NCBI GenBank assembly: GCA_035541895.1
Contig: DATKMK010000081.1
Location: 1-35,725 of the forward strand
DNA: 35,725 bases
Reading direction: 5' to 3'
Source: DATKMK01 sp035541895
GTDB lineage: Bacteria; Desulfobacterota; Binatia; HRBIN30; JACQVA1
In this document: positions 5,600-16,578 of the stretch, one piece after another
How positions within the stretch are numbered: the stretch's first letter is position 1
Layout of the letters: each line of letters opens with the position of its first letter
Notes under the pieces: model-generated
Seen by the model: the letters and a program-made list of their open reading frames with translations, nothing else
Database searches by the model: none
Told to the model about the DNA's origin: nothing
Program-made: the position numbers and the translations under genes

Positions 5600-6800
5600 T
5601 GGAAGAAGCATTCTGCTCGGAGTCAGCGGCGGCATCGCCTGCTACAAGGCGGCGGAGATCGTGCGCCTGTTGGTGAGCGCGGGCGCGCAGGTGCGCGTGG
5701 CGATGACGCGCAACGCGTGCGAGTTCATCACGCCGCTGACGTTGCAGACGCTGTCCGGCCACCCGGTCGCGACCGACACCTTCGATCTCACGCAGGAGTC
5801 GGAGATCGGCCACATTCGTCTCGCCGACACCGCCGAGGCGGTGATCATCGCGCCGGCGACCGCCAACATTATCGGCAAGATCGCGCACGGACTCGGCGAC
5901 GATTTGCTGACCACCATCTTGCTCGCCACGCGCGCGCCGATCTTGCTGGCGCCGGCGATGAACGTGCATATGTACGAGAATCCCATCGTGCAGGAGAATC
6001 TCGCCCGCCTGCGCGCCCACGGCCATCGCGTCGTCGAACCCTCGTCCGGCTTTCTCGCCTGCGGCTATGAAGGCAAAGGGCGTCTCGCCGATCCCGAGGT
6101 GATCGTCGCCGAGGTGGCGAAGGCGTTGACCGTGCAGGACCTCGCCGGTCACGCCGTGCTCGTCACCGCCGGGCCGAATCGCGAGCCGATTGATCCGGTG
6201 CGATTCATCTCCAATCGCTCGACCGGCAAAATGGGTTTTGCGCTCGCCGCCGCCGCGTGGCGGCGCGGCGCGGATGTGACCCTCATCGCCGGACCCACGA
6301 GCCTGTCGACACCGCACGGCGTGCGCCGCATCGACGTGACGACCGCGGAGTCGATGCATCGCGCCGTGAGCGCAGAGTTCGAGCGAGCGTCCGTCGTACT
6401 CATGAGCGCCGCGGTCGCCGACTATCGCCCGACGCGCGTCGCATCGCAGAAGGTCAAGAAGACCGCCGGGCCAATGGCGATCGAACTCGAACGCACGGTC
6501 GACATCTTGGCCGACATCGCGCCGCGCAAAGGCCGTCGTATCGTCGCTGGGTTCGCCGCAGAAACCGAATCGGTGCTCGCCAACGCGCAGCGCAAGTTGC
6601 GTGAGAAGCATCTCGATCTCATCGTCGCCAACGATGTGTCGCGGTCCGACGCCGGATTCGAAGTGGATACGAACGCCGTCACGATCGTGAGCGTCGACGG
6701 CAACGAAGAGCTGCCGCTGCTGTCGAAAACCGACGTGGCCGATCGCATCCTCGACCGCGTGGTCACGCGCCTGAGCGCGCGGACCAGCGCCACCGCCTGA
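5586..6800 (+). CDS. coaBC: Bifunctional PPC decarboxylase/PPC synthetase
   Basis: A 404-aa two-domain enzyme that joins cysteine to 4'-phosphopantothenate (CoaB, C-terminal) and decarboxylates the product to 4'-phosphopantetheine (CoaC, N-terminal), two central steps of coenzyme A synthesis. The CoaC domain shows the FMN motif SGGIACYK (14-21), catalytic His76 in GHIRLAD, the PAMN motif (123-126) and active-site Cys159 in GFLACG. The CoaB domain starts near 190 with VLVTAGPNREPIDPVRFISN, STGKMG, SAAVADYRP, the KxKK lysine motif and DLIVANDVS. It overlaps the flippase-like gene by 14 bp. It complements the coaX genes at 29109-30650, which would supply the first step. Confidence 0.96.
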   Translation: MSRLDGRSILLGVSGGIACYKAAEIVRLLVSAGAQVRVAMTRNACEFITPLTLQTLSGHPVATDTFDLTQESEIGHIRLADTAEAVIIAPATANIIGKIAHGLGDDLLTTILLATRAPILLAPAMNVHMYENPIVQENLARLRAHGHRVVEPSSGFLACGYEGKGRLADPEVIVAEVAKALTVQDLAGHAVLVTAGPNREPIDPVRFISNRSTGKMGFALAAAAWRRGADVTLIAGPTSLSTPHGVRRIDVTTAESMHRAVSAEFERASVVLMSAAVADYRPTRVASQKVKKTAGPMAIELERTVDILADIAPRKGRRIVAGFAAETESVLANAQRKLREKHLDLIVANDVSRSDAGFEVDTNAVTIVSVDGNEELPLLSKTDVADRILDRVVTRLSARTSATA

Positions 6801-6818
6801 CGTTTCGATGTGTGACCC

Positions 6819-7346
6819 GTGGGTGAGCCGCGCGCACCCGAGCGTGTCAAACTGATCGCCGGCCTGCTGACCTCCAGCGCCGACCTCCTCCGCGACGTGC
6901 ACCGCGTTCTGGCCGCGGAGTTCGGCGCCATCGACGCCGCCAGTGATCCAACCGCGTGGACCGAGAGTTCGTACTACGCCGCTGAGATGGGGAAGACCCT
7001 GTGGCGACAGTATGTGAGCTTCACGCCGCTGATCGACCCGGAATCGCTGGTGCGCGTGAAGCACCGCACGAACGCCACCGAGAATTGGTGGCGTGTTGCG
7101 TCGCCGCGTCGCGTGAACATCGATCCCGGCTATCTGTCGGCCACCAAGCTCGTTCTCGCGTCGACCAAGGACGCGGCCCATCGCATCTACCTCGGTGACG
7201 GCATCTACGGCGAGGCAACCCTGCGTTATGCCGACGGCGCCTGGCAGCCGTATCCGTACACCTATCGCGACTACGCCGGGCCGATTGCTGGAGCGTTCTT
7301 CAATGGAGTGCGGAGCCGCTTTCTAACGCAGCGACGCTCACCATAG
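6819..7346 (+). CDS. DUF4416 family protein
   Basis: A 175-aa conserved protein. Segments matching the DUF4416 pattern are VKLIAGLL near the start, SSYYAAEMGKTLWRQYVSF, RRVNIDPGYLSATKLVLAST, AHRIYLGDGIYGEATLRY, and a Y-x-Y-x-DY segment near the end. Members are sometimes labelled GTP-binding, but no P-loop is visible here, and the function is unknown. GTG 6819 is the best start because it lies right before the conserved N-terminus. It follows coaBC by 18 bp and may share its transcript. Its last 47 bp overlap the 3' end of the phospholipase-like gene on the opposite strand. Confidence 0.85.
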   Translation: MGEPRAPERVKLIAGLLTSSADLLRDVHRVLAAEFGAIDAASDPTAWTESSYYAAEMGKTLWRQYVSFTPLIDPESLVRVKHRTNATENWWRVASPRRVNIDPGYLSATKLVLASTKDAAHRIYLGDGIYGEATLRYADGAWQPYPYTYRDYAGPIAGAFFNGVRSRFLTQRRSP

Positions 7347-8250
7347 GCGCCGCGCCACGATTCAACACCTCCCCCGACGGCACGAGCAGGTCGGGATGCA
7401 ACATGAGCGAATCGATTTCGGCTTGCAGTGCGGGCGTGACGCGCCGGCGCCGCAAGAGTTCCTGCAGCGTCCGGCGAATGTTGGTCGCCTGCGTTAGCGC
7501 GGCACGGCCGGTTGGGTCGCTGGCCGTGATCGGCGCCCGCTTCCCGATTTGCATCAGGCCGAGAATGCCATCGAGGCAGAGTTGATTGTATCGCGGCACT
7601 ACGGCCGGCGGCAGGACAAAACGCGAGTGCGCGTCGACGACGAGCATGACCCGATGCCATTGTTCGAACCCTTGCCACGCCAACACGGAATTGAAGATGC
7701 GCTTGTTGGTGCGGAACGAGAACAGCGTGCGCGCGACCACCGATTTGACCAGCGCATCGCACTCGGGGAAGCGCCGCCGGCGCAGCTCGCTGATGAGATC
7801 CCGCAAGGTCGGATCCTGCAGCGAGTCGAATCGCGCCTCCCAATACACGTGGCGTAGCATGCGGGCCGGGTAACTGACGATCAGTTGCGTCGGGACGTAG
7901 TGATTGTGCGAGTACACATCCGCCGCGAGGTGCGAGAGGTATCCGTAGGCGAATGCGCGTTCAGCTCGGGTGCGCGCCGCGGCCCGCACTTGCCAGCCGA
8001 CGAACCACGAGTGGCAATGCGCGGCCATCGCGCGGGTGTACTTCTTGGCCTGGGTGATGTCGGCGCCGATGCAGCCGTAGAGATATTCAAGCGGATGCTC
8101 GGTCAACAAACCTTGAAGCGCCTGGGTGACGATGTTAAGGTTTTTCAACACCGCCGAGCCGTGTGCCACGTGCGTAATCGGCCCCCACGCGAGCGCTTGC
8201 GAAGGCGCCAGCAACGCGACGGTCAGCAATCCGAGCCACAGCAGCGCCAT
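7300..8250 (-). CDS. Secreted zinc-dependent phospholipase C-like protein
   Basis: A 316-aa protein with a clear signal peptide (hydrophobic residues 1-18, SQALA before the cut) and a mature N-terminus WGPITH. Zinc phospholipases C such as the Bacillus enzyme also start their mature chain with Trp, whose amino group and carbonyl bind zinc. The HxxxDxxxH motif (HLAADVYSH) with a nearby HxH-like NHYVP matches PF00882. It would act outside the inner membrane, hydrolysing phospholipids or a related phosphodiester. The rest of the chain, rich in Arg, is less conserved. It diverges from the uracil-DNA glycosylase gene; the two start regions nearly touch at 8248-8267. Confidence 0.8.
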   Translation of the reverse strand: MALLWLGLLTVALLAPSQALAWGPITHVAHGSAVLKNLNIVTQALQGLLTEHPLEYLYGCIGADITQAKKYTRAMAAHCHSWFVGWQVRAAARTRAERAFAYGYLSHLAADVYSHNHYVPTQLIVSYPARMLRHVYWEARFDSLQDPTLRDLISELRRRRFPECDALVKSVVARTLFSFRTNKRIFNSVLAWQGFEQWHRVMLVVDAHSRFVLPPAVVPRYNQLCLDGILGLMQIGKRAPITASDPTGRAALTQATNIRRTLQELLRRRRVTPALQAEIDSLMLHPDLLVPSGEVLNRGAAPMVSVAALESGSALH

Positions 8251-8266
8251 GATGCGGAATGCTACT

Positions 8267-9067
8267 ATGCCCCCCGAAACCCCTCAAGCTGAGTTGCTGG
8301 AGCTGCTGGCAAGCGTGCGGGCGACGGTGGAAGACCTGCGCGATACCGGTGTGAACGGCTTTGCACGCAACGTGGTCGCGCCACCGGCCTCGCGGGCGCG
8401 GACCGTTCAACAGCCGCTGGCGACGACCTCGCCCAGTTCGGAATCTCCGGCGCTCGCCAAGGCAGCGCCTGCAGCGACCGATTTGGTCGTTAGCACCGGC
8501 GTTCGACAAGCCGACACGCTGGACGCGTTACGCGTCGAGATCGGCGACTGCCAGCGCTGCAAGCTGTGCAAAGGCCGCACGCAGATCGTTTTCGGCGTCG
8601 GCAATCCGAGGGCGGAACTCATGTTCGTCGGGGAAGGACCCGGGCGCGACGAAGATCGGCAAGGCGAACCGTTCGTCGGCCGCGCGGGTCAGCTCCTCAC
8701 CGAGATCATCACCAAAGGCATGAAGCTGCGGCGGGCAGACGTCTACATCGCCAACGTCGTCAAGTGTCGTCCGCCCGACAACCGCAACCCCGAACCCGAC
8801 GAGATCAGCGCCTGCGAGCCGTTTCTGATTCGTCAGATCGCGATCATTCAACCGCGAGTGTTGGTCGCGCTGGGAAAATTCGCCGCGCAAACGCTGTTGC
8901 GTGATACCACGCCGATCTCGCGCTTGCGCGGGCGCTGGTTCGACTACCACGGCATCAAGCTGATGCCGACGCTGCATCCCGCGTATCTGTTGCGCAATCC
9001 CAACGACAAGCGCTTGGTGTGGGAAGACATCAAACTGGTGATGCAGGAACTCGGGATGCGGCCATGA
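8267..9067 (+). CDS. Type-4 uracil-DNA glycosylase
   Basis: A 266-aa base-excision enzyme that removes uracil from DNA. Iron-sulfur ligands are the CQRC pair (C95, C98) plus the cysteines of VVKCRPP and ISACEPF. Catalytic motif A is FVGEGPGRDED with GEPFVGRAG following, and the C-terminal motif is LHPAYLLRNP. The first 85 residues are an Ala/Ser/Pro-rich extension before the catalytic domain, common in phage-type/family-4 enzymes. I chose ATG 8267; ATG 8249 and 8252 are also in frame but would overlap the start of the divergent gene. It overlaps nfeD (ATGA at 9064). Confidence 0.9.
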   Translation: MPPETPQAELLELLASVRATVEDLRDTGVNGFARNVVAPPASRARTVQQPLATTSPSSESPALAKAAPAATDLVVSTGVRQADTLDALRVEIGDCQRCKLCKGRTQIVFGVGNPRAELMFVGEGPGRDEDRQGEPFVGRAGQLLTEIITKGMKLRRADVYIANVVKCRPPDNRNPEPDEISACEPFLIRQIAIIQPRVLVALGKFAAQTLLRDTTPISRLRGRWFDYHGIKLMPTLHPAYLLRNPNDKRLVWEDIKLVMQELGMRP

Positions 9068-10368
9068 AGTCGACGTGCGTGCGCCTCGCGATCATGCTCG
9101 CCTTGTGCGGAGCGCCGGCGCGGGCAGGCGATCGGCACGTCGACCTGATCGAGGTCGACGCCGGCATCAATCCGGCGACCGCCGACTTCATTCACGAGGC
9201 CATCGCGGAAGCCCAGCAAGGCGGCGCACAAGCACTCATCATTCAACTCGACACGCCCGGCGGCTTGCTTGAATCGAGCAAGACCATCGTAAAGGACTTG
9301 CTCGGCTCGCCGGTCCCCGTGATTGTCTACGTCGCGCCCAGCGGGGCCGGAGCGACGTCGGCGGGCGTCTTCGTCACCATGGCCGCGACGATCGCGGCGA
9401 TGGCCCCCGGCACCAACATCGGCGCCGCGCATCCCGTCGGCGGCCAAGGCGAGGACATCGGCGGCGACATGCGCGAGAAGGCGGAGAACTTCGCCGCCTC
9501 GCTCAGCAAGAGCATCGCCCAGCAACGCGGTCGCAACGCCGAGTGGGCGGAGAAGGCGGTGCGCGAAAGCGTATCGATCACCGACCAGGAGGCGTTGAAG
9601 TTGGGCGTCATCGATCTGATCGCCAACGACGTCCCCGATCTCCTGCAGAAAGTCGACGGCCGCGAGGTGAAGCTCGCGAACAACGCGACCGCAAAATTGT
9701 CGGTTGCGGGCGCCGAGATCGCGCGGCGGCCGATGCGCCTGAAGCAGAAGCTGCTCAACATCCTCGCCAATCCCAACTTGGCGTACCTGCTGATGCTCGC
9801 GGGCATGCTGGGCTTGTACGTCGAGTTCACCAACCCCGGCGTGATGTTCCCCGGCGTCGCCGGCGGCATCTGCTTGCTACTGGGTCTGACCGCGCTGCAA
9901 GTGCTGCCGATCAACTACAGCGGTCTGGCGTTGATTCTGCTCGGCGTCGCGATGCTGGTGGCGGAATTGTTTCTGCCGACCTTCGGCGCGGTCGGCATCG
10001 GCGGCTTGGTCGCGTTCGTGATCGGTTCGCTGCTGTTGTTCGATACGCCGGACTCGAATCTGGCGGTTGACCGCAGCATCGTCTTCGCGGCGGCGGCGAC
10101 GCTCGGCATCTTCACGTTGCTCGTCGGATTGCTCGTGGTGCGCTCGCAACGACGCAAGCCGTCGCTCGGGTCCGAGGGCCTGGTCGGTCAACTCGCCGAA
10201 GTGCGCGAACGGCTCGCGCCGAGCGGCAAGGTCTTCGTGCACGGCGAGTACTGGAACGCGGTCGCCGAGGAGCCCGTCGATGTCGGCCAACAAGTGCGCA
10301 TCGTCAAGGTCGATGGTTTGAAAGTAGTTGTCCGCCGCGTGGCGAACCAAGCCGGCGCGTCGGTGTAG
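9064..10368 (+). CDS. nfeD: NfeD membrane-bound ClpP-class serine protease
   Basis: A 434-aa long-form NfeD (NfeD1b). A signal peptide (residues 1-21) precedes a ClpP-like domain with LDTPGGLLES, the serine loop GAGATSAGVF and a downstream Lys in REKAEN. The catalytic pair in this family is Ser-Lys. Four to five membrane helices follow (about 235-360), then a C-terminal OB-fold domain (GLVGQLAEVRERLAPSGKVF to KVDGLKVVVRR). Archaeal homologues cleave the hydrophobic C-terminus of their stomatin partner. The next gene is a stomatin/slipin, reproducing the conserved nfeD-slipin operon. The start overlaps the glycosylase stop by 4 bp. Confidence 0.93.
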   Translation: MKSTCVRLAIMLALCGAPARAGDRHVDLIEVDAGINPATADFIHEAIAEAQQGGAQALIIQLDTPGGLLESSKTIVKDLLGSPVPVIVYVAPSGAGATSAGVFVTMAATIAAMAPGTNIGAAHPVGGQGEDIGGDMREKAENFAASLSKSIAQQRGRNAEWAEKAVRESVSITDQEALKLGVIDLIANDVPDLLQKVDGREVKLANNATAKLSVAGAEIARRPMRLKQKLLNILANPNLAYLLMLAGMLGLYVEFTNPGVMFPGVAGGICLLLGLTALQVLPINYSGLALILLGVAMLVAELFLPTFGAVGIGGLVAFVIGSLLLFDTPDSNLAVDRSIVFAAAATLGIFTLLVGLLVVRSQRRKPSLGSEGLVGQLAEVRERLAPSGKVFVHGEYWNAVAEEPVDVGQQVRIVKVDGLKVVVRRVANQAGASV

Positions 10369-10379
10369 AGGAGAACGGC

Positions 10380-11135
10380 ATGCTCGGTCCCGTCACCACC
10401 ATCGTCCTGCTCGGCGTCGCTCTCGTACTCAGCGGTCTCAAGGTCCTCAGGGAGTACGAGCGCGCCGTGATCTTCCGGCTCGGCCGCCTCGTCGATCACC
10501 GCGGCCCCGGATTGATCTACGTGCTCCCGCTCATCGAACGCATGCTGCGCATCGACATGCGCACGATCACCATGGACATCCCGGCGCAGGACGTCATCAC
10601 CCGCGACAACGTCTCGGTCAAGGTCAATGCGGTGCTGTACTTCCGTGTCGTCGAGCCCAGTCAGGCGGTCGTCGCCGTGGTCGACTACCTGTTCGCGACA
10701 TCGCAACTGGCTCAAACCACGCTGCGGAGTGTCTGCGGCCAAGCCGAGCTCGACGAGTTGCTGGCCGAGCGCGACAAGATCAACTCGCGCGTGCAGGAGA
10801 TCCTCGATTCGCAGACCGACCCGTGGGGCATCAAGGTCGTGACCGTCGAGGTCAAGCACATCGATCTGCCGCAAGAGATGCAGCGCGCGATGGCGCGCCA
10901 GGCCGAGGCTGAACGCGACCGGCGCGCCAAGGTGATCAACGCCGAGGGCGAATTTCAGGCGGCGCAAAAGCTCGCCGACGCCTCGGCGATCATTGCGAAA
11001 CATCCGGTCGCGCTGCAGTTGCGCTTTCTGCAAACCCTCACCGAGATGGCCTCGGAGAACAATTCGACGACCGTATTCCCCGTGCCGGTCGACCTGTTCA
11101 CCCCGTTCTTCGCGAAAGACGAGAAGAAGAGCTGA
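10380..11135 (+). CDS. Slipin/stomatin-like SPFH protein
   Basis: A 251-aa SPFH-domain membrane protein. One N-terminal hydrophobic segment (residues 5-20) is followed by the slipin signature YERAVIFRLGR, GPGLIYVLPLIERM, RTITMDIPAQDVITRDNVSV, and a coiled-coil stretch rich in Ala/Glu/Arg (about 185-215: QRAMARQAEAERDRRAKVI). Members form large oligomers in lipid microdomains. Ribosome-binding GGAGA lies 6 bp upstream and the gene follows nfeD by 11 bp, so the pair is cotranscribed. It is convergent with olsA, 10 bp apart, and I see no clear terminator between them. Confidence 0.92.
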   Translation: MLGPVTTIVLLGVALVLSGLKVLREYERAVIFRLGRLVDHRGPGLIYVLPLIERMLRIDMRTITMDIPAQDVITRDNVSVKVNAVLYFRVVEPSQAVVAVVDYLFATSQLAQTTLRSVCGQAELDELLAERDKINSRVQEILDSQTDPWGIKVVTVEVKHIDLPQEMQRAMARQAEAERDRRAKVINAEGEFQAAQKLADASAIIAKHPVALQLRFLQTLTEMASENNSTTVFPVPVDLFTPFFAKDEKKS

Positions 11136-11145
11136 CCGGCGCGCG

Positions 11146-12027
11146 TCACGCCGCCGCCGGCGCTTGTGCCGTCGGCAGCGCGCCGTCGCGGATTGATGGG
11201 CGCCGGCGCGCATTGGCCGCCGGCTGCGCGGTGCGGATGGCGTTGAGCAGTGCGTCCGGGCTGCTGTAGGCCAGCGTTTGGGTAATCGCGAGCTGAGCCA
11301 GCGTCGCCAGCTCGCGACGCGAACGGTTGCGCGATGAGATCGGCGCGCCGAAGTTCACTTCGACTGCGACCAACGGCTCGCGTAGCACGCGTCGCAGCGA
11401 TTCGGCGAAGGTCATCTCGCCGAGAAACGCCACCGCGTCGCTGCCGGTTCGGTTGGTGCTCTGATAGCGCAGCGTGACCGGACACACGGCAACGCCGGCA
11501 TCGACCGCCGCCTGCAGCAGCGCCGGATAGAACGCATTGACCCGACTGCCGTCGGTGGTCGTGCCTTCGGGGAACACCGCGACACTGTCCCCGCCTCGCA
11601 AGGCTTCGGCCACGCGATTCTTCATCCGCCACGCGGCCCGACAACTGCCGCGCTTGAGGAAGAAGCTGCCGGAGTGCGCGGCGGTCTTGCCGACCAGCGG
11701 CCAGTCGCGCACTTCCTGTTTAGCGACGAACCGCGCACCGCTGACGCTGCCAAGCGCTTGGATATCCAGCCACGAGATATGATTCGCGACGAACAGCAGC
11801 GGTTGTCCGACGCGAGGAATGCAGCCGCTGTACACGAGGCGCACGTTGAGAATGGTCAAGAGCTGCGCCGACCATTGCTGGATCAGCCGTTGTCGGTGCG
11901 CCTCCGGCACGTTCGCCGCCGGCCACGTCGCGTGCAGCCAGACTCGGAGCATGTGACACACCAACCGGAGCAGCCGCCACGCTTGGATGCGCAGCGGGGT
12001 GCGCTCAAGATCTTTGCGCGCGGTCAT
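11146..12027 (-). CDS. olsA: Lyso-ornithine lipid O-acyltransferase (PlsC family)
   Basis: A 293-aa 1-acylglycerol-3-phosphate acyltransferase-family protein. The catalytic HX4D motif is NHISWLD (residues 82-88) and the acceptor-binding motif is FPEGTTTDG (152-160). An N-terminal hydrophobic stretch (about 17-32) fits membrane association. The ATG at 12027 overlaps the upstream OlsB-like stop (ATGA). In ornithine-lipid synthesis OlsB makes lyso-ornithine lipid and OlsA adds the second acyl chain, and the genes are often adjacent in this order. A generic PlsC role cannot be excluded from sequence alone. Confidence 0.82.
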   Translation of the reverse strand: MTARKDLERTPLRIQAWRLLRLVCHMLRVWLHATWPAANVPEAHRQRLIQQWSAQLLTILNVRLVYSGCIPRVGQPLLFVANHISWLDIQALGSVSGARFVAKQEVRDWPLVGKTAAHSGSFFLKRGSCRAAWRMKNRVAEALRGGDSVAVFPEGTTTDGSRVNAFYPALLQAAVDAGVAVCPVTLRYQSTNRTGSDAVAFLGEMTFAESLRRVLREPLVAVEVNFGAPISSRNRSRRELATLAQLAITQTLAYSSPDALLNAIRTAQPAANARRRPSIRDGALPTAQAPAAA

Positions 12028-12932
12028 TCGCGAACACGTTCGGCGCGGCGCCGTAGTCCCTTGACGTGGCGGGGACTGATGCCGGCCATCGGCAGCAACA
12101 TGAGGAAGTCGGCGGTGCCGAAATGTTGGTCCCACGCCGGATCGCCGCACACCATTGCGCCCAAGCGCAGATAGCCCTTCATCAACGGCGGCACTGTCGC
12201 CGCTGGATCCGTGACGTCGCTATCGAGCGGATATGGGCGATAGGGAAACACGCGCCAATCGGCCGGTGCCAGCCGGTGGTGTTTGAGGCGATTGCAGACT
12301 CGCACCGCGACGTCGTTGTCGCCGGCCACGTTCACGCTGCCGCAGCCGATGACGTATTCGCATCGCCGCGCAGAGAGATAGTCGAAGAGGCCGGCCCAGA
12401 GCAGCGAGATGACGATGCCGTCGCGGTGTGTCGGGTCGACGCACGCCCGACCCAGCTCGACCATGCGCGGGCTCAGTGCCGCGATGCGGCGCAAGTCGAA
12501 CTCGTTCGCCGAGTAGAACCCGCCGGCGCGCCGTGCTTGCTCAAAGGTCAGGATTCGATAGGTGCCGACCACCTGCCCGCTCTCCAGCGACCGAACCAGC
12601 AAGTGATCGCAGTACGAATCAAACGGGTCGCGATCCAGCCCGCTGTCGCCGGAGGCCAACTGGGCACCGCACTCGCGCGCGAAGACCCGATACCGCAGCC
12701 GCTGCGCGGCTTCGAGGTCCTGTTGGTCGTTCGCGAGGTGGACTCGATAGGGAATCGTCGATTGATCGGCCGGCGGCGGCGCCGACGCATCCAAGTCGTG
12801 GGGGTCGGCGAGGCTGTCCGTCAGGGTCGTGAGCGACACGGATATTTCTTCTCCACTCGGATCATAGGTGTAGCGGTGAAATGTGACAGCGTGGTTATCG
12901 CAGGATGAAGACACCGAGAACCGGGAGGTCAT
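12024..12932 (-). CDS. olsB: OlsB-like ornithine N-acyltransferase (GNAT fold)
   Basis: A 302-aa protein of the Acetyltransf_5/hemolysin-like acyltransferase group. The core runs YRVHLANDQQDLEAAQRLRY, FDSYCDHLLV, VVGTYRIL, then MVELGRACVDPTHRDG, LLWAGLFDYL and YVIGCGSV, ending with PPLMKGYLRLGA. OlsB transfers a 3-hydroxyacyl chain from acyl-ACP to the alpha-amino group of ornithine. The first 60 residues are not conserved; a later start is possible (the GTG within EEISVSL). It is coupled to olsA and divergent from the M20 peptidase. Ornithine lipids replace phospholipids under phosphate limitation, but no Pho box is evident in the 57-bp gap. Confidence 0.82.
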   Translation of the reverse strand: MTSRFSVSSSCDNHAVTFHRYTYDPSGEEISVSLTTLTDSLADPHDLDASAPPPADQSTIPYRVHLANDQQDLEAAQRLRYRVFARECGAQLASGDSGLDRDPFDSYCDHLLVRSLESGQVVGTYRILTFEQARRAGGFYSANEFDLRRIAALSPRMVELGRACVDPTHRDGIVISLLWAGLFDYLSARRCEYVIGCGSVNVAGDNDVAVRVCNRLKHHRLAPADWRVFPYRPYPLDSDVTDPAATVPPLMKGYLRLGAMVCGDPAWDQHFGTADFLMLLPMAGISPRHVKGLRRRAERVRE

Positions 12933-12989
12933 GTTACAGGCCGGTTACATTGCAGAAGTGTGACCGTGTCTGGTAAGCAGCGAGCCGTC

Positions 12990-14378
12990 ATGCGCATGCG
13001 ACGGTTTTGCCTGCTCATATTCATCCTCGCGGCCGGCCCGGCGGCGGCGGAACCGGACTGGGACAAACTCACCGACGAGGCAGCACACCTGCTGTCGCAG
13101 TACGTGCAGATCGACACCACCAACCCACCCGGCAACGAACTGCCCGCCGCGCATTTTCTCGAACATGCGCTCGCGCAGTCCGGTATCGCGTCGACGATCT
13201 ATCCGACTGCGGAGAATCGGGGAAATCTGCTGGCCCGTGTTCCCGGCAACGGCAAGCGGCAGCCGGTTCTCTTGCTTCATCACATGGATGTCGTGCCGGC
13301 GGTGGCGGCCGACTGGTCGTTCCCCCCGTTCAGCGGCGTGATCCAAGACGGCTTCGTGTACGGCCGAGGATCGATTGACGACAAGAGTCACGGCATCGTG
13401 CAGATGACGGCCGTGCAGGCGCGCGCGCAAGAACGACGGCCGTGCAGCCGCGACATCATCTTTCTGGCGGTCGCCGATGAGGAGGTCGGCGGTGAAATGG
13501 GTGCCCGGTTCATGGTCGACCACCACCTGGACGAGATCCGCGCCGACGCCGTGTGGAACGAAGGCGGTGCGAGCATCGAAGGGATCGTCCCCGGGCACCA
13601 GGTGAGTTCCGTCGCGGTGACGGAAAAGAACTCGCTCTGGATCACACTCGCGGCCAACGGCGAAAGCGGTCACGGATCGGCGCCGACCGCAAACGGGACC
13701 ATCACGGTGCTGGTCGCGGCGCTCTCGCGCATCGCCGCGTGGGAAACGCCGATCCACTTGATTCCGCCGATTCGCGATATGTTCGCGCGCGTCGGCGGCC
13801 AAATGTTCTTCACCGGCGGCTTTCTGCTCAGCCACGTCGACACCCCGGTGATCGGTCGCGTCGCCGCCGGCCGTCTCACCAGCGATCGCGTCACCAACGG
13901 CTTGGTGCGCAACACCATAGCGTTGACCGGCTTGCGCGGCGGCATCAAGCACAACGTCATTCCGGGGCATGCCGAGGCCGATCTCGACGTGCGTCTCCTC
14001 CCCGATCAAAGGCCGGAAGAGTTCTTGGCGCAGTTGACGCGCGTCATCAACGATCCACGGGTGACCATCGAACCGGTGCGGGACATGCCGGATCTGCAAG
14101 CGCCCAGTCCGTCGGACACGGCATTTTTTCGTGCGCTCGACGGCGCGCTGGGGCGACGGCTCTCCGCCAACATCACCGTGCCGGGCATGCTGACCGGCGG
14201 CAGCGACTGCAAGTCGTTCCGGCGCGTCGGCATCCCGTGCTACGGGTTTCAACCGTTGATCGGCACCACCGACGTGATGCGCCGCATTCACGGCGTCGAC
14301 GAACGCCTCTCGCTCGACAACCTGCGTCTCGGCATCCAGATCACCTACGACACGCTGGACGCGCTGTGCGCCGAGTAG
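12990..14378 (+). CDS. Secreted M20-family metallopeptidase
   Basis: A 462-aa M20/M25/M40-family peptidase. ATG 12990 (or 12996) opens a signal peptide: basic RMRR, a hydrophobic core and GPAAA before the cut. The zinc ligands and catalytic residues of the family are visible: His in LLLHHMDVVPA, the bridging Asp in GRGSIDDKSH, the catalytic and ligand Glu in ADEEVGGEMG, a Glu in EGGAS and a C-terminal His in RRIHGVDERL. A dimerisation/lid domain lies in between. It would hydrolyse peptides or N-acyl amino acids in the periplasm. GTG 12960 would add 10 residues before the signal. The gene is divergent from olsBA. Confidence 0.9.
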   Translation: MRMRRFCLLIFILAAGPAAAEPDWDKLTDEAAHLLSQYVQIDTTNPPGNELPAAHFLEHALAQSGIASTIYPTAENRGNLLARVPGNGKRQPVLLLHHMDVVPAVAADWSFPPFSGVIQDGFVYGRGSIDDKSHGIVQMTAVQARAQERRPCSRDIIFLAVADEEVGGEMGARFMVDHHLDEIRADAVWNEGGASIEGIVPGHQVSSVAVTEKNSLWITLAANGESGHGSAPTANGTITVLVAALSRIAAWETPIHLIPPIRDMFARVGGQMFFTGGFLLSHVDTPVIGRVAAGRLTSDRVTNGLVRNTIALTGLRGGIKHNVIPGHAEADLDVRLLPDQRPEEFLAQLTRVINDPRVTIEPVRDMPDLQAPSPSDTAFFRALDGALGRRLSANITVPGMLTGGSDCKSFRRVGIPCYGFQPLIGTTDVMRRIHGVDERLSLDNLRLGIQITYDTLDALCAE

Positions 14379-14391
14379 CGCTCGCGAGTCA

Positions 14392-14450
14392 CTGATCGCC
14401 TATCGCGAATCACCCATCCGACCATCTGCGATACGATACGCGATCAGCGA
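14392..14450. repeat. Palindromic intergenic repeat, copy 2
   Basis: A 14-nt stem with one mismatch (14392-14405 with 14434-14447) lies in the convergent gap between the M20 peptidase and parE. It shares the 13-mer GATCGCCTATCGC with the valS coding strand (reverse complement of 33204-33216) and the 11-mer GCGATCAGCGA with 24188-24198 and 33197-33207. Its position between convergent stops might permit a transcript-ending hairpin, but no T-tract follows. Confidence 0.6.
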
Positions 14451-14462
14451 CCAGCGCCGCAG

Positions 14463-16361
<1,899 letters not shown>

Positions 16362-16578
16362 ACCGTCGTGTCAGTCGGATGGTTTAGATTGCGTTCCCCG
16401 CAGCCCCGACCGCTCCACCAAAAACAACTATAGAGGGTGGCCGACCGAACGTCGAGGTCGTTGCCTTGGACTACTCAGATCTTCTCAACGTCACCGCAGT
16501 CCGTGTAAACTGGTTAAGAGTTGTAACGGCGCAGGCTCGTTGCCGGGACGGTCTTCATCAAGGGAGCAAACCTGATTC

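Noticed and set aside
8126..8266. Longer N-terminus for the uracil-DNA glycosylase
   Set aside because: It would lie within the signal-peptide coding region of the divergent phospholipase-like gene and adds no conserved sequence.
14392..14447. Bidirectional terminator between convergent genes
   Set aside because: A stem is present but there is no T-tract on either side, and the same sequences recur elsewhere, including inside valS. A repeat explains it better.
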